64,000 nucleotides of DNA from Lichenicoccus roseus (GCF_005844085.1 NZ_VCDI01000001.1:496001-560000), one strand, 5' to 3'; positions 1-8,886 are shown, numbered from the stretch's first letter. Numbers and translations are program-made. The notes: generated by a model not told the origin, from the letters alone.

Positions 1-1
1 C

Positions 2-1522
2 CAGGGAATGAACCCGCTGCTGCAGGATCCCGGCCTCGCGTTCCATCCGCCGATTCTCTACACCGGCTATGTCGGCTTCGCGGTGCCGTTCGCCTTCGCG
101 GTCGCCGCCCTGCTGGAAGGCCGTGTCGATGCAGCCTGGGGGCGCTGGGTGCGGCCCTGGGCGGTCGGCGCCTGGTGCTTCCTGACATGCGGCATCGCGC
201 TTGGCTCCTGGTGGTCGTACTACGTGCTGGGCTGGGGTGGCTACTGGTTCTGGGACCCGGTCGAGAACGCCTCCCTGCTGCCCTGGCTGACCGGCACCGC
301 GCTGGTGCACTCCGCCATCGTGGTCGAGAAGCGCGAGGCGCTGAAGATCTGGACCGTGCTGCTGGCGATCGGCACCTTCTCGCTCTCCCTGTCCGGCACC
401 TTCCTGGTGCGTTCGGGCATCCTCAACTCGGTGCACGCCTTCGCCAACGACCCGGCACGCGGGGTGTTCATCCTCGGCCTGCTTGGCCTGGTGATCGGCG
501 GCTCGCTGCTGCTGTTCGCGTTGCGGGCGCCGCGGCTTGCGGCCGGCGGCATCTTCGCGCCGCTGTCCCGCGAGGGCGCGCTGGTGCTGAACAACATCCT
601 GCTCTGCTCGATCTGCGCAGTAGTATTGACCGGCACGATGTATCCGCCGTTCGCCAGCCTGCTGTTCGGCGCCACCATCTCGGTCGGCAAGCCGTTCTTC
701 GACGCCACCGCGGCGCCGATGGCGATCCCGCTGTTCGCGGTCATGGCGATCGGACCGATGATGCCCTGGAAGCGAGCGCACCTGGCGCCGGTGCTGACAC
801 GGCTCTGGTGGGCAGCACTCGGCGGCCTCTTTGCCGGCCTGTGGGCTGCGATCGGCCTGCGCGGCCTGTTGCCGGCCCTCGCGTTCGGCTTCGCGGTCTG
901 GGTGATCCTGGCAGCCGGTGCCGACATCGCCCAGCGCATCCAGATGTTCCGGCTGCCGCCGTCGCAGAGCTGGCGGCGGGCGCGGACGCTGCCGCGTGCG
1001 GCGCTGGGTGCCGCGATCGCGCATGCCGGCGTGGGCGTCACGGTGATCGGCCTCGCCGGCATGTCCCAGGCGGCGCACCGGATCGTCGAGGTGCATGCCG
1101 GCGACACGGTGGACATGGCCGGCTACCAGTGGCGGCTGGTCGACGTCGCCGATGCGCCCGGGCCGAACTACACCGCGCGGGTGGCGACGCTGGTGATCAG
1201 CCGGCACGGCCACACGGTCGCGGTGCTGCATCCCTCGAAGCGGACCTTCGCCAGCCAGAGCACCACCACCACCGAGGTCGCAATCCACACCAACCTGATC
1301 ACCGATCTCTACGCGGTGCTCGGCGACGAGCATCGTGGCGTGGCGGGGCAGCCGGATACCGCGGTGCTGCGCCTGCACGACAACTGGCTGGCGCCCTGGA
1401 TGTGGCTCGGCGCCCTGGTGATGGCGATCGGCGGTGCGCTGTCGCTGTCCGACCGGCGGATCCGGGTCGGTGCGCCGCGCCGTGCCACGGCGGGACTGTC
1501 TGTCGGTGGCAGGCTTGCCTGA
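2..1522 (+). CDS. ccmF: Cytochrome c haem lyase subunit CcmF (5' end outside window)
   Basis: Multi-spanning inner-membrane haem lyase subunit that attaches haem to apocytochromes c on the periplasmic side. The tryptophan-rich WWD signature (WGGYWFWDPVENASLLPWL) lies about 75 residues after the first visible Met, followed by the conserved FLVRSGIL/SVHAF segment. The frame is open to base 2. About 504 residues are visible where full CcmF is about 650, and the visible N-terminus matches the family's internal NPLLQDPGL segment, so roughly the first 150 residues lie upstream. It heads a ccmF-G-H-I series that would mature the PufC and triheme cytochromes encoded nearby. Confidence 0.95.
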   Translation, partial: QGMNPLLQDPGLAFHPPILYTGYVGFAVPFAFAVAALLEGRVDAAWGRWVRPWAVGAWCFLTCGIALGSWWSYYVLGWGGYWFWDPVENASLLPWLTGTALVHSAIVVEKREALKIWTVLLAIGTFSLSLSGTFLVRSGILNSVHAFANDPARGVFILGLLGLVIGGSLLLFALRAPRLAAGGIFAPLSREGALVLNNILLCSICAVVLTGTMYPPFASLLFGATISVGKPFFDATAAPMAIPLFAVMAIGPMMPWKRAHLAPVLTRLWWAALGGLFAGLWAAIGLRGLLPALAFGFAVWVILAAGADIAQRIQMFRLPPSQSWRRARTLPRAALGAAIAHAGVGVTVIGLAGMSQAAHRIVEVHAGDTVDMAGYQWRLVDVADAPGPNYTARVATLVISRHGHTVAVLHPSKRTFASQSTTTTEVAIHTNLITDLYAVLGDEHRGVAGQPDTAVLRLHDNWLAPWMWLGALVMAIGGALSLSDRRIRVGAPRRATAGLSVGGRLA

Positions 1523-1532
1523 GCCCGCCGGG

Positions 1533-2096
1533 ATGAGCAGGAGCGTGTCGCGCCGCCAGGTGCTCATGCTGGCGCCGCTCGGTGCCGCGGCGGCGGCGGG
1601 GGTCGGGTTCTGGTCGATGCTGTCCGGCATGGGCAGCGGGCGGTTCGACCCGCACGACATCCACGCACCGGCGGTGAACCGGCGCGTGCCGGATTTCATG
1701 CTGCCGTCGCAGGCGCCCGGCACCGGCTTCTCGTCGCAGCAGCTCGCAGCGCAGCAGGCTCCGGTGCTGGTGAATTTCTTCGCCTCCTGGTGCATTCCCT
1801 GCGTCCTGGAGGCGCAGACCCTGGTCGGCCTCGCCCACACCCTCCCGATCTGGGGCATCGCCTACAAGGACCATGCCGACAACGCCGCCGGCTTCGTGAA
1901 GCGCACCGGCACGCCGTACGCGCGGCTGGCCGCCGACGGCGACGGCTTGTCGGCGATCGACTGGGGGGTGTCCGGCGTGCCGGAGAGCTTCCTGGTGTTG
2001 CCGGGCGGGCTGATACGCTGGCATGTCGCCGGTCCGCTGACCCAGGACAACATCTCTGGCGGCCTGATGCCGGCGCTGCGCGGGGCCGGCCGATGA
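1533..2096 (+). CDS. ccmG: Thiol:disulfide interchange protein CcmG (DsbE/CycY)
   Basis: Membrane-anchored periplasmic thioredoxin-like reductant for apocytochrome c. The 187-residue product has an N-terminal hydrophobic anchor (residues about 8-30) and the thioredoxin active site in NFFASWCIPC. The cis-Pro region appears as SGVPESFLV. The ATG at 1533 was preferred to upstream in-frame starts because it places the signal anchor at the N-terminus and lies just after the ccmF stop. The stop overlaps the ccmH start (ATGA at 2093-2096), so translation of the two is probably coupled. Confidence 0.95.
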   Translation: MSRSVSRRQVLMLAPLGAAAAAGVGFWSMLSGMGSGRFDPHDIHAPAVNRRVPDFMLPSQAPGTGFSSQQLAAQQAPVLVNFFASWCIPCVLEAQTLVGLAHTLPIWGIAYKDHADNAAGFVKRTGTPYARLAADGDGLSAIDWGVSGVPESFLVLPGGLIRWHVAGPLTQDNISGGLMPALRGAGR

Positions 2097-2569
2097 GGAC
2101 GCTGCGGCGCGCGATGGCCGGGCTGGTGCTGGCGCTGTCGCTGCTGGCGGTCCCGCTCGCCGGCCTCGCGGTGGACGATCCGGCGGAGATGATGACCAAC
2201 CCGGCGCAGGAGGCGCGCGCCGAGGCGATTGGGGCGCAACTGCGTTGCCTGGTGTGCCAGAACGAAAGCATCGAGGACAGTGGTGCCGATCTGGCGCGTG
2301 ACCTGCGCCACGTGGTGCGCGTGCATGTCGCCGCCGGCGAGAGCAACCGGCAGATCATTGCCTGGATGGTGCAGCGCTACGGCAACTTCATCCGCCTGCG
2401 GCCGCCGCTGAATGCCGTGACGCTGCTGCTCTGGGCGATGCCGGTACTGGCGCTGCTGGTCGGGGCGTTCGCCGCGACCTCGAACTGGCGGTCGCGTCGC
2501 GTCGCCGCGGCGCCATTGTCGGACGCGGAGCAAAGGCGCCTGGCCGACCTGATGGAGCCAACGCGCTGA
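2093..2569 (+). CDS. ccmH: Cytochrome c maturation protein CcmH/CycL
   Basis: Periplasmic-facing thiol-disulfide component of cytochrome c maturation. The 158-residue product has an N-terminal signal/anchor, the family signature LRCLVCQ with both redox cysteines, then the conserved NESIEDS and LRPPLN segments and a C-terminal membrane helix (about residues 104-124). This is the short alphaproteobacterial form; the TPR part fused to CcmH in Escherichia coli is encoded separately by the next gene, ccmI. Its start overlaps the ccmG stop by four bases. Confidence 0.95.
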   Translation: MRTLRRAMAGLVLALSLLAVPLAGLAVDDPAEMMTNPAQEARAEAIGAQLRCLVCQNESIEDSGADLARDLRHVVRVHVAAGESNRQIIAWMVQRYGNFIRLRPPLNAVTLLLWAMPVLALLVGAFAATSNWRSRRVAAAPLSDAEQRRLADLMEPTR

Positions 2570-2638
2570 TGCAGGCGCTCGCTGCAGGGGATCCCGGCCG
2601 CCCCGCCCCGGCGTCCCTGGGCTGACCACCGGCACACC

Positions 2639-3358
2639 ATGATCTGGCTACCCATCCTCCTGCTCACCGTCGCGGTGCTGCTGCCGTGTGTCCTGGCGCT
2701 GAGGAAGCGCCCGGGACTGCGGGATCGCCACGAGGCAGCGCTGGAGCTGCATCGTTCGCAGCTGCAGGAGCTGGACCGTGACCGGGCCAGTGGCCTGATC
2801 GCGGAGAGCGAGCATGCGTCGGCACGCCTGGAGATCCAGCGACGGCTGCTGGCCGAGGCCGATCGCGGCAGCGAGACGGCGCGCGCCGGCGGCCGTGCGC
2901 CGGTGATCGTCATGCTGGCGCTGGTTCCGGTCGCTGCGGTGGCGCTGTACCTGAGCGAGGGCCATCCCGGCATGCCGGCGCAACCCGAGGCGGTCCGCAT
3001 GAGCCAGGCGGATGCAAGGTTGCAGGAGGATGCGCAGCTGATCGGCATGCTGAAGGCGCAGCTCGCCAAGCTGCCGGCGGGATCGCCGCAGGCGCGCCAG
3101 GGCTACATCCTGCTCGGGCAGGCCGAGGCGACGCAGGGCGACTGGGCGGGTGCCGCGGTGGCCTGGCGGCAGGCACTGGACGACGGCCCGTTCGAGGCGA
3201 CCCTGGCGGCGCAGGTCGCGGAAGCACAGGCGCGCGGTGACGGCGTGGTCAGTCCCCAGACGGCGGCGTTGTTCCGCCGCGCGCTGGATGCGGCGCCGAA
3301 GGATGCGTCATGGCGGCTGCTGGCCGAGCAGCGGATCGCGCAGTCGGAGCATCATTAG
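2639..3358 (+). CDS. ccmI: Cytochrome c maturation protein CcmI/CycH
   Basis: Apocytochrome c chaperone of 239 residues. An N-terminal membrane helix is followed by an Arg/Glu-rich cytoplasmic loop with the family pattern RHEAALELHRSQLQELDRD, a second helix (about residues 83-103), and a periplasmic helical TPR-like part containing ARQGYILLGQAEATQGDWAGA. The start ATG is 69 bases beyond the ccmH stop. No gene was found in that gap. The stop overlaps the 3' end of the converging pseudogene. Confidence 0.88.
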   Translation: MIWLPILLLTVAVLLPCVLALRKRPGLRDRHEAALELHRSQLQELDRDRASGLIAESEHASARLEIQRRLLAEADRGSETARAGGRAPVIVMLALVPVAAVALYLSEGHPGMPAQPEAVRMSQADARLQEDAQLIGMLKAQLAKLPAGSPQARQGYILLGQAEATQGDWAGAAVAWRQALDDGPFEATLAAQVAEAQARGDGVVSPQTAALFRRALDAAPKDASWRLLAEQRIAQSEHH

Positions 3359-4004
3359 GCGCTCGGCTTCGTCTGCGCCGTCAGGTCTGGCGAGCGGGAC
3401 ACCGCCTGTGATCCGGACCAGGCGACCCCACTGGTGGCCTGTAGTTCCGCAGCGAGTATCACCATCAGTTCCGCAGCCGGGAGCGGCCGGGACAGGGACG
3501 CCGCCTGGCCGGCCCAATTGGGCGCCGTGGCCGCTCTCGCCGGCGGCCCGGGCGGCGGCATCGAGCGCCTTTCCGGCATGATAGGCGACGGGATAGCGAT
3601 GGCCGCCCGCCTCGTAGCCTTGCGCCACCGGCACTTCGATGCCGGCCCGCCGCGCCGCCTCCGCCTCCGCCTCCGCCTCCGCCTCCGCAAGGCCGGTGGC
3701 GGTCGAGAGCAGGATGCAGCCGGCCTGCTTCAGGGAGCGGATGCGCGCGGTCTCCGGCAGCCCGCAATGGAAGTCGACGACGGGCGGCGGCGTAAACGAA
3801 GAGGTTGACGTTGAAGGCCCGTCCGGTGCGGTCCCGCAGCGCGCCGATCGTCGCCCGTGCGGCACTGGCGTCGGCGGAACCGAGGCCGAGCGATTCAAGG
3901 CCGCCTGCATTGGAGACGGCGCGTGCGAATTGCGGCGTCGAAATGCCCGTCATCGGCGCCTGCACGATCGGCGAGGTCAGCGCGAGACGATCGAGAATGG
4001 ACAT
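3355..4004 (-). pseudogene. Decayed nitronate monooxygenase (2-nitropropane dioxygenase family)
   Basis: Pieces of one flavin-dependent nitronate monooxygenase appear in order but in three frames. The N-terminus, SPIVQAPMTGISTPQFA through AFNVNLFVY, is at about 4004-3795. The middle, VVDFHCGLPETARI through VAQGYEAGGHR, is in a second frame at about 3795-3595. The C-terminus, NWAGQAASLSRPLPAAEL, is in a third frame down to the TAA at 3355. The remnant is 650 bases where an intact gene needs about 1,050-1,100. Roughly 60 residues are missing at the first junction, and the FMN/phosphate-binding core is missing after the GGHR motif. It converges on ccmI. A non-functional relic is the best reading; assembly error is unlikely to explain both the frame shifts and the deletions. 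Confidence 0.8.
3655..3688. repeat. CCGCCT hexanucleotide microsatellite
   Basis: Five tandem CCGCCT units (3655-3684) followed by CCGC. On the minus strand it encodes the alternating Glu-Ala run inside the nitronate monooxygenase remnant. Intact relatives have a short LAEA segment here, so the tract looks like slippage expansion. A hexamer expansion keeps frame and is not itself the cause of the frame shifts. Confidence 0.85.
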
Positions 4005-4025
4005 CGAGACATGCCTGGGCCGGCG

Positions 4026-4973
4026 TCAGGCCGGATGGGGCGCGAGGAACTCCAGCACCGGCGCCAGCGACCGGTCGGGAGCCTCCTCGAACGGAACGTG
4101 GCCGAGGCCGGGCAACGTGACCAGCGTGGCGTCGGGCATCGCCCGCAGATAGTCGCGTGCGTTGGCAATCGGGATCATGCCGTCGCGGTCGCCCCAGAGC
4201 AGCAGGGTCGGTGCATGGATACGCGCGAGCAGCGGCGCCGGATCGGCGAGCATCACCTGCTGCATCCTGGCGAGCATTGCCCTGCGCACACCGGGGGCCA
4301 GCATCAGGTCGCGGTAGCGCGTCAGGGTAGCGTCAGTCAGGCGGGTCGGATCGCCATAGGCCGGCAGCAGGCTCTGGCGCAGCATCGAGCGCGGCATGAC
4401 GTAGGGCAGCAGCCGCATCACCAGCGACAGTTCGGCCTTCTTGCCGTATTCGAAGCCGGGACTCGCGAAACCGTCCGGCGAGATCAGCACGAGACGATCG
4501 ACGCGGTCGGGATGGTCGAGGGCGAAGTTCCAGGCGATCTTGCCGCCGAGCGAGTTGCCGATCAGCGTTGCACGCCCGATCCGCATCTGGTCCATCAACG
4601 CCAGCAACACCCGCACGCCGCGGGCGTCGGTATAGTCGCCAGTCGGATCCGTCCCGGTCAGGCCGAATCCCGGCAGGTCGTAACGGATCACACGGTAGTG
4701 CGCTTCAAGGCGGCCGGCCCAGGCATCCCAGGTCTGCAGGCTGGCGCCGAAGCCGTGCAGCAGAATCAGCGCCGGGGCGTCGCGTGGGCCGGTATCGCGG
4801 ACATGCAGGTGCAGGCCGTCGATCAGCCGCATGTCGGTCGGCGCTCGAAGATAGAGAGTGTCCAGGTCGGCGGCCGGCTTGTCGGGCGTGTAGAGCCACC
4901 CGGCGGTGGCGATCAGCGCGAGAGCGGGAAGAACGGCGGCGGCCTGCAGCCACCGCCGGGTCCGGGGTCGCAT
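4026..4973 (-). CDS. Alpha/beta hydrolase at the tail of the puf operon
   Basis: The 315-residue product has an N-terminal hydrophobic signal anchor (residues about 7-25), so it is probably exported or membrane-tethered. The fold is visible: oxyanion-hole HGFG, nucleophile elbow GNSLGG (Ser), an acid in LLWGDRDGMIP and the catalytic His in GLGHVPFEE. The ATG at 4973 precedes the anchor directly and lies 14 bases after the small ORF upstream. It is co-directional with pufC and the triheme cytochrome, so it probably shares their transcript. It resembles BchO in fold only; the genuine bchO is at 19986-20894. The substrate is unknown. Confidence 0.85.
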   Translation of the reverse strand: MRPRTRRWLQAAAVLPALALIATAGWLYTPDKPAADLDTLYLRAPTDMRLIDGLHLHVRDTGPRDAPALILLHGFGASLQTWDAWAGRLEAHYRVIRYDLPGFGLTGTDPTGDYTDARGVRVLLALMDQMRIGRATLIGNSLGGKIAWNFALDHPDRVDRLVLISPDGFASPGFEYGKKAELSLVMRLLPYVMPRSMLRQSLLPAYGDPTRLTDATLTRYRDLMLAPGVRRAMLARMQQVMLADPAPLLARIHAPTLLLWGDRDGMIPIANARDYLRAMPDATLVTLPGLGHVPFEEAPDRSLAPVLEFLAPHPA

Positions 4974-4987
4974 GGTGGCGGTATCGG

Positions 4988-5191
4988 CTAGCCGGGCTGC
5001 AGCAGCACCCAGTAGATTACCTGCCAGTACGGCCCCACGAACAGCAGCACCCCGGCGGCGATGCCGGTGAAGGCCAGGATCGACAGGCTCGACAGCCAGC
5101 CGCCGATGGTGCCGCGGCGCCAACCGAGGAAACTACCGCCAGCCAGCCAGAGCCAGACAACGACCACTGCCGCGAACAGCCAGAAATACAT
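4988..5191 (-). CDS. Small membrane protein between cytochrome and hydrolase genes
   Basis: A 67-residue ORF with two hydrophobic segments (about residues 2-24 and 35-58) joined by a short basic loop containing GWRRG. It starts 23 bases after the cytochrome stop and ends 14 bases before the hydrolase start, on the same strand, as expected of an operon member. I do not recognise the family. Size and topology would suit an accessory or assembly peptide, but that is inference only. Confidence 0.6.
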   Translation of the reverse strand: MYFWLFAAVVVVWLWLAGGSFLGWRRGTIGGWLSSLSILAFTGIAAGVLLFVGPYWQVIYWVLLQPG

Positions 5192-5214
5192 CGCCGCTTC
5201 CTCTGCTCCGGCAC

Positions 5215-6789
5215 TCAGTAGGCGCCGTTGGTGGTCAACTGGACGTAGACGCGATCGGCGAAGTGGGTGAGCTGCCAGATCCGCTGGCTCTCCTGCAGGC
5301 CCGGCTCCTTCTCGACGATCGGGCAGTAGGCAATGGCCAGGCCGTTCACCAGATCCTCGCGCTTGATCTGCGGCGCGACCGCCCGGACCTTGCTGATGAT
5401 GGTGTTGGCGTTCTGCAGCAGGTTGGCCTCCGTGGTCTGCTGCAGCAGCGCGCCGATGCCGTTCGAGCTGTCATCCAGCACCTTCGCCAGGTCGTTCTCC
5501 GCCAGCGCCGGACAGCCATCCGGGCGGCTGCCGTTCAGCAGGGTGTGGGTGTCCTTGCGCAGCAGCGAGACGAGCAGGGTGGTCGTGTTGGCCGGCGCAC
5601 GATTCGACCAGGCCTGGCGGACATAGTTGCTGACGGAGGCGATCTCCTTGTCGCTCATCGCGGCGCCGACTCCGGGCATCAGCCCGTACGGTCCGCGTGC
5701 CTCGAGACCGCCCAGCACGACGCGCACCACATCCTGCGAGCCTGCCGCCTGCACCATGCCGTTGCCGTCGAGCGCAGGGATACGTTCGCTGACGCCCTGG
5801 CCGTTATCCTGGTGGCAGGAGGCGCAATGGCTCAGATAGACCTGCCGTCCCGCCGCCATCGCATCCGGCCGGTAGCGGCCATCCGTCGGCGTATAGGCCG
5901 CAACCACCGGCAGCGACTTGAGATACACCGAGATCGCATGCAGGTCGCTGTCGGTGAGCTTCATCGTGCTCTCGTCGATGGTCTCCGACATCGGTCCGGC
6001 GACGGTGCCCATCGACTTCGAGTGGCCATACTTGAAGAAGGAAACCAGGTCGTCGACGCTGAAGCGGCCGATGCCGGTCAGGTCGTCGTTGCGCAGGTTC
6101 GGCGCATACCAGCGGGTGATCGCGCCGCCTTCCACGTTGCCCGCGATGGCGGTGTTGCCGAGCAGGTTCCAGTGGTTGTGGCAGGTGCCGCAATGCTCGA
6201 GACCCTCGACGATGTAGGCGCCGCGGTTGATCTCGTCGGACTTCGAGGGGTCCGGCTTGAACTCCTCGCCGGGCACGAAGAACGCGTCCCACAGCGCGAT
6301 CGCCGGGCGGATGGTGAACGGGAACCAGATCTTGTTCGGCAGCCGCGCCGCATGGACCGGCTTGAGCGTGAACAGGTAAGCCTTGATGGCCAACAGGTCG
6401 GCCTTCGGAACCTTGGCGTACCAGGGATACGGCATTGCCGGGTAGATGCGGCTGCCGTCCGGCATGATGCCGCGCTGCATCAGACGGATGAACTGGGCAT
6501 CGGTATAGTTGCCGATGCCGGTTTCCTTGTCGGGCGTGATGTTCGGTGTCGAGATGTCGCCGAACGGCATCTGCATGTATTGGCCGCCGGCGAACTTCGG
6601 ATAGCCCGGGGCGGCGTGGCAGGCGACGCAGTCGCCCATGTCGGTAAGGTATTTGCCGCGTGCGATCAGGTCCGCGGAAGGCTGCACCTGGGCCGGTTGG
6701 TCCTGGGCCAGGCTTCGCGTTGGCAGGCAGGCGAGCAGCGCGATGGCTGCCAACCCGACGACGCTTGCTACCCGATCGCTGCGAGTCAC
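5215..6789 (-). CDS. Triheme c-type cytochrome coupled to pufC
   Basis: A 524-residue exported protein: signal peptide (residues 1 to about 29), then three class-I-like haem domains with CVACH (54-58), CGTCH (200-204) and CASCH (322-326). The arrangement resembles the triheme cytochrome subunits of membrane-bound alcohol, gluconate or aldehyde dehydrogenases. About 120 extra C-terminal residues follow the third domain, with two cysteines (DGCPAL, AYCPIV) that are not haem motifs. No dehydrogenase subunit lies beside it. Its ATG overlaps the pufC stop (6786-6789), so it is translated from the puf message. A role as electron donor to the reaction-centre cytochrome, or as a link to a periplasmic dehydrogenase, is inference. 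Confidence 0.9.
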   Translation of the reverse strand: MTRSDRVASVVGLAAIALLACLPTRSLAQDQPAQVQPSADLIARGKYLTDMGDCVACHAAPGYPKFAGGQYMQMPFGDISTPNITPDKETGIGNYTDAQFIRLMQRGIMPDGSRIYPAMPYPWYAKVPKADLLAIKAYLFTLKPVHAARLPNKIWFPFTIRPAIALWDAFFVPGEEFKPDPSKSDEINRGAYIVEGLEHCGTCHNHWNLLGNTAIAGNVEGGAITRWYAPNLRNDDLTGIGRFSVDDLVSFFKYGHSKSMGTVAGPMSETIDESTMKLTDSDLHAISVYLKSLPVVAAYTPTDGRYRPDAMAAGRQVYLSHCASCHQDNGQGVSERIPALDGNGMVQAAGSQDVVRVVLGGLEARGPYGLMPGVGAAMSDKEIASVSNYVRQAWSNRAPANTTTLLVSLLRKDTHTLLNGSRPDGCPALAENDLAKVLDDSSNGIGALLQQTTEANLLQNANTIISKVRAVAPQIKREDLVNGLAIAYCPIVEKEPGLQESQRIWQLTHFADRVYVQLTTNGAY

Positions 6790-7883
6790 GGCGTGTTCCT
6801 CTGAGCAAGGAGTGGATAGGCCGCCAGGTCACTGGCGCCATAGAAAGGCTTGTAGGCACCCTGGTGGCAGGTCGCGCAGTTGATCTTCGCCACGTCGCCC
6901 ATGGGACCCTTGCGGCCAGCCGGGAAGACGTTCGTCAACGGCAGCATGTAGTTCCGGTTCAGGTCGCGAACCATTCTGATGCCATACCATGCTGGAACAC
7001 GGTTCGGTGTGCCCTGGTCCCATGACGCGAAGTTGTTGGTGTTGTGGCAGTAGGTGCAGGCGACACCGAGCGAGGTGGCGAAGTGCATCATCAGCCCGTA
7101 GGTCCACTCGGCCTGCTTGGTCGAGGCGTTGTTGCCGATATTGAGGTCGCTGACGCCGGTGACGCGGATCGGCATCGCGTTCAGCAGGAAGGGCGTGAAC
7201 GGGTCGCTCGCCAGCGTGGTCAGGCCGGATGCCTTGTCCGGGCTGCCCTGACCGGTTCCGGTCTCCGCGAGGCCGTGCCCGGCGCCCGGCGGCGGTTCGG
7301 TGAACCAGACGTTCTGCGGGATCGAGTTGCCGCGATGGCAGGTGTAGCAGGTGACGCCCACGCCGCCGACATGCGCCTTCCAGTTGGTGTTGATCTCGCG
7401 CGTCATCTGGATCATGCGGCGCGTGACGGTCTTGGTGTAGAGGCTGTCGCTGGCCATGTTGTTCAGCGAGTGGCAGTAGGCGCAGCCGGCGGCCGGGTTG
7501 ATCCAGTTTGCGAAGGCGCCCATCTGGCGCAGGAACTGGTTGGCATCCGCCGTCTGCAGCACCTTGATGTTCTTGTAGGCCTTCGACGACGGGATGCCGG
7601 CATCCGGCACCGCGGGCAGCGCCGGTAGCAGCCGGTTGGCCTCGATCTCGGGCTTCAGCAGGCGAGGATTATACTCGGCCTCCATTGCGGTGCCGCGATA
7701 GCCGAGCTGCACCGAGGTGACCGGCAGCCGCTCCAGCGTGGAGCCGAAGGCGAACACCAGGGCGATCGCGATAAGCCCGACGACCCAGGCCCGGGTGCGC
7801 CAGGGGTGGGCAACGATGCCGGCGAGGCTGTAGCGCAGGGCCAGCGCGACCAGTTCCAGCGGAGCCGTCAGGGCGCGCATCAC
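6786..7883 (-). CDS. pufC: Photosynthetic reaction centre tetrahaem cytochrome subunit
   Basis: Periplasmic donor that re-reduces the photo-oxidised special pair. Of 365 residues, an uncleaved N-terminal membrane helix (about 31-48) is followed by four CxxCH motifs: CAYCH (134-138), CYTCH (179-183), CTYCH (276-280) and CATCH (336-340). Spaced Met residues are available as axial ligands. No lipobox cysteine is visible, so anchoring is probably by the N-terminal helix rather than by lipidation as in Blastochloris viridis. The start overlaps the pufM stop by four bases and the stop overlaps the next cytochrome gene. Confidence 0.97.
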   Translation of the reverse strand: MMRALTAPLELVALALRYSLAGIVAHPWRTRAWVVGLIAIALVFAFGSTLERLPVTSVQLGYRGTAMEAEYNPRLLKPEIEANRLLPALPAVPDAGIPSSKAYKNIKVLQTADANQFLRQMGAFANWINPAAGCAYCHSLNNMASDSLYTKTVTRRMIQMTREINTNWKAHVGGVGVTCYTCHRGNSIPQNVWFTEPPPGAGHGLAETGTGQGSPDKASGLTTLASDPFTPFLLNAMPIRVTGVSDLNIGNNASTKQAEWTYGLMMHFATSLGVACTYCHNTNNFASWDQGTPNRVPAWYGIRMVRDLNRNYMLPLTNVFPAGRKGPMGDVAKINCATCHQGAYKPFYGASDLAAYPLLAQRNTP

Positions 7884-8881
7884 TGCAACACTCCACGCAG
7901 GTGGCCAGGATCGGCGATGTAGGGATAGACGTGGGGATACATCGGCGCGATGCCGTGCTTCACGCCCCAGAGATACCAGTTATCGACCACCGTGCCGGTG
8001 AGCAGGATGCCGATACCGCCGGTCAGGGTGCAGAGGACCGCGAACCACCAGGCCCAGCGATGGATGGACTCGTACGAGGCGTTGAAGCCCATGATCCAGC
8101 GCCAGAACAGTCCGGCGCGCTCGGCGGCGGTGCCGCGGTCGGTGGTGAGCTCGATCTCGCGCTCGCCCCAGTAGCGGCTGACGGCGAGGATGGTGCCGCC
8201 ATGCATGGCGAACAGCAGCGTCGAGCCATACAGGAACACGATCGAGAGCATGTGGAACGGGTCGTAGTAGAGGTTGCCGTAGCGGACCGACAGCGCCGCG
8301 GTCCAGTCCAGGTGCGGGAAGATGCCGAACGGCACGCCCTCGCCCCAGGAGCCCATCAGCAGCGGCCGGATGAAACCGTCGACCAGGTAGAGGAAGATCG
8401 CCGAGGCGAAGGCCCAGGCGACATGGGTGCCCATGCCGAGCGCCCGCGCCCGCTGGTAGACACGCACCCACCAGAGGAAGATCGCGGCGGTCAGGAAGAA
8501 GCCGGCCATCAGCCACCAGCCGCCTTCCGCGAGTGGCGGGATGTGCAGCCCGTAGGCCGGCGCCGGCGGCTCGAGGGCCAGCCAGGGGAGTTGCCGGATG
8601 AACTGCACCGGATCCCAGTTCACCGAGGCCAGCATGTTCAGCCCGATGATCTCGAAGGCGATGAACCCGCAGACGATCGAGGCCAAGCCGACGGCGCCAA
8701 GATAGAAGGGACCGACCTGGGCGGAGCCGATGAAGCCGAGCAGCACCGAGGTCCAGGGACGGCCGCGGCGGAACTCGTTGCCGGACTTCAGGACCGGGCC
8801 GATATCAAGCGGGCCTTCGACGTGGGTGCGGTTGAAGAGGTTCTGGTATTCGATGCCGAATGCGGCGCGATAATCGAACAT
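7880..8881 (-). CDS. pufM: Photosynthetic reaction centre M subunit
   Basis: Quinone-type reaction centre M chain, 333 residues, five membrane helices. Key residues by motif: the accessory bacteriochlorophyll ligand in PHLDW, the special-pair ligand in YDPFH (equivalent to His M202), the iron/quinone region FAMHGG, and WRWIMGFN before the final helix. The position equivalent to M197 is Tyr (GNLYYDPFH), as in Blastochloris viridis, giving a possible hydrogen bond to the dimer. The ATG at 8881 gives the usual MFDYRA-type start, with GGAGG just upstream inside the end of pufL. An ORF extension to 8983 overlaps pufL and was rejected. Confidence 0.97.
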   Translation of the reverse strand: MFDYRAAFGIEYQNLFNRTHVEGPLDIGPVLKSGNEFRRGRPWTSVLLGFIGSAQVGPFYLGAVGLASIVCGFIAFEIIGLNMLASVNWDPVQFIRQLPWLALEPPAPAYGLHIPPLAEGGWWLMAGFFLTAAIFLWWVRVYQRARALGMGTHVAWAFASAIFLYLVDGFIRPLLMGSWGEGVPFGIFPHLDWTAALSVRYGNLYYDPFHMLSIVFLYGSTLLFAMHGGTILAVSRYWGEREIELTTDRGTAAERAGLFWRWIMGFNASYESIHRWAWWFAVLCTLTGGIGILLTGTVVDNWYLWGVKHGIAPMYPHVYPYIADPGHLRGVLQ

Positions 8882-8886
8882 TGACC

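Noticed and set aside
3655-3688. Phase-variable gene switch at the CCGCCT repeat
   Set aside because: Units are six bases so length change keeps frame, and the gene around it is already broken elsewhere.
4026-4973. Calling this alpha/beta hydrolase BchO
   Set aside because: A better BchO, adjacent to bchD and with the MNWDQEGRYWPNR start, is at 19986-20894; this one has a signal anchor and a different setting.
8240-8260. Tyr where Rhodobacter PufM has His in LVHGNL, at first suspected to be loss of the accessory bacteriochlorophyll ligand
   Set aside because: Counting from the special-pair ligand shows the accessory ligand is the His of PHLDW, which is present; the changed position is M193-equivalent and not a ligand.
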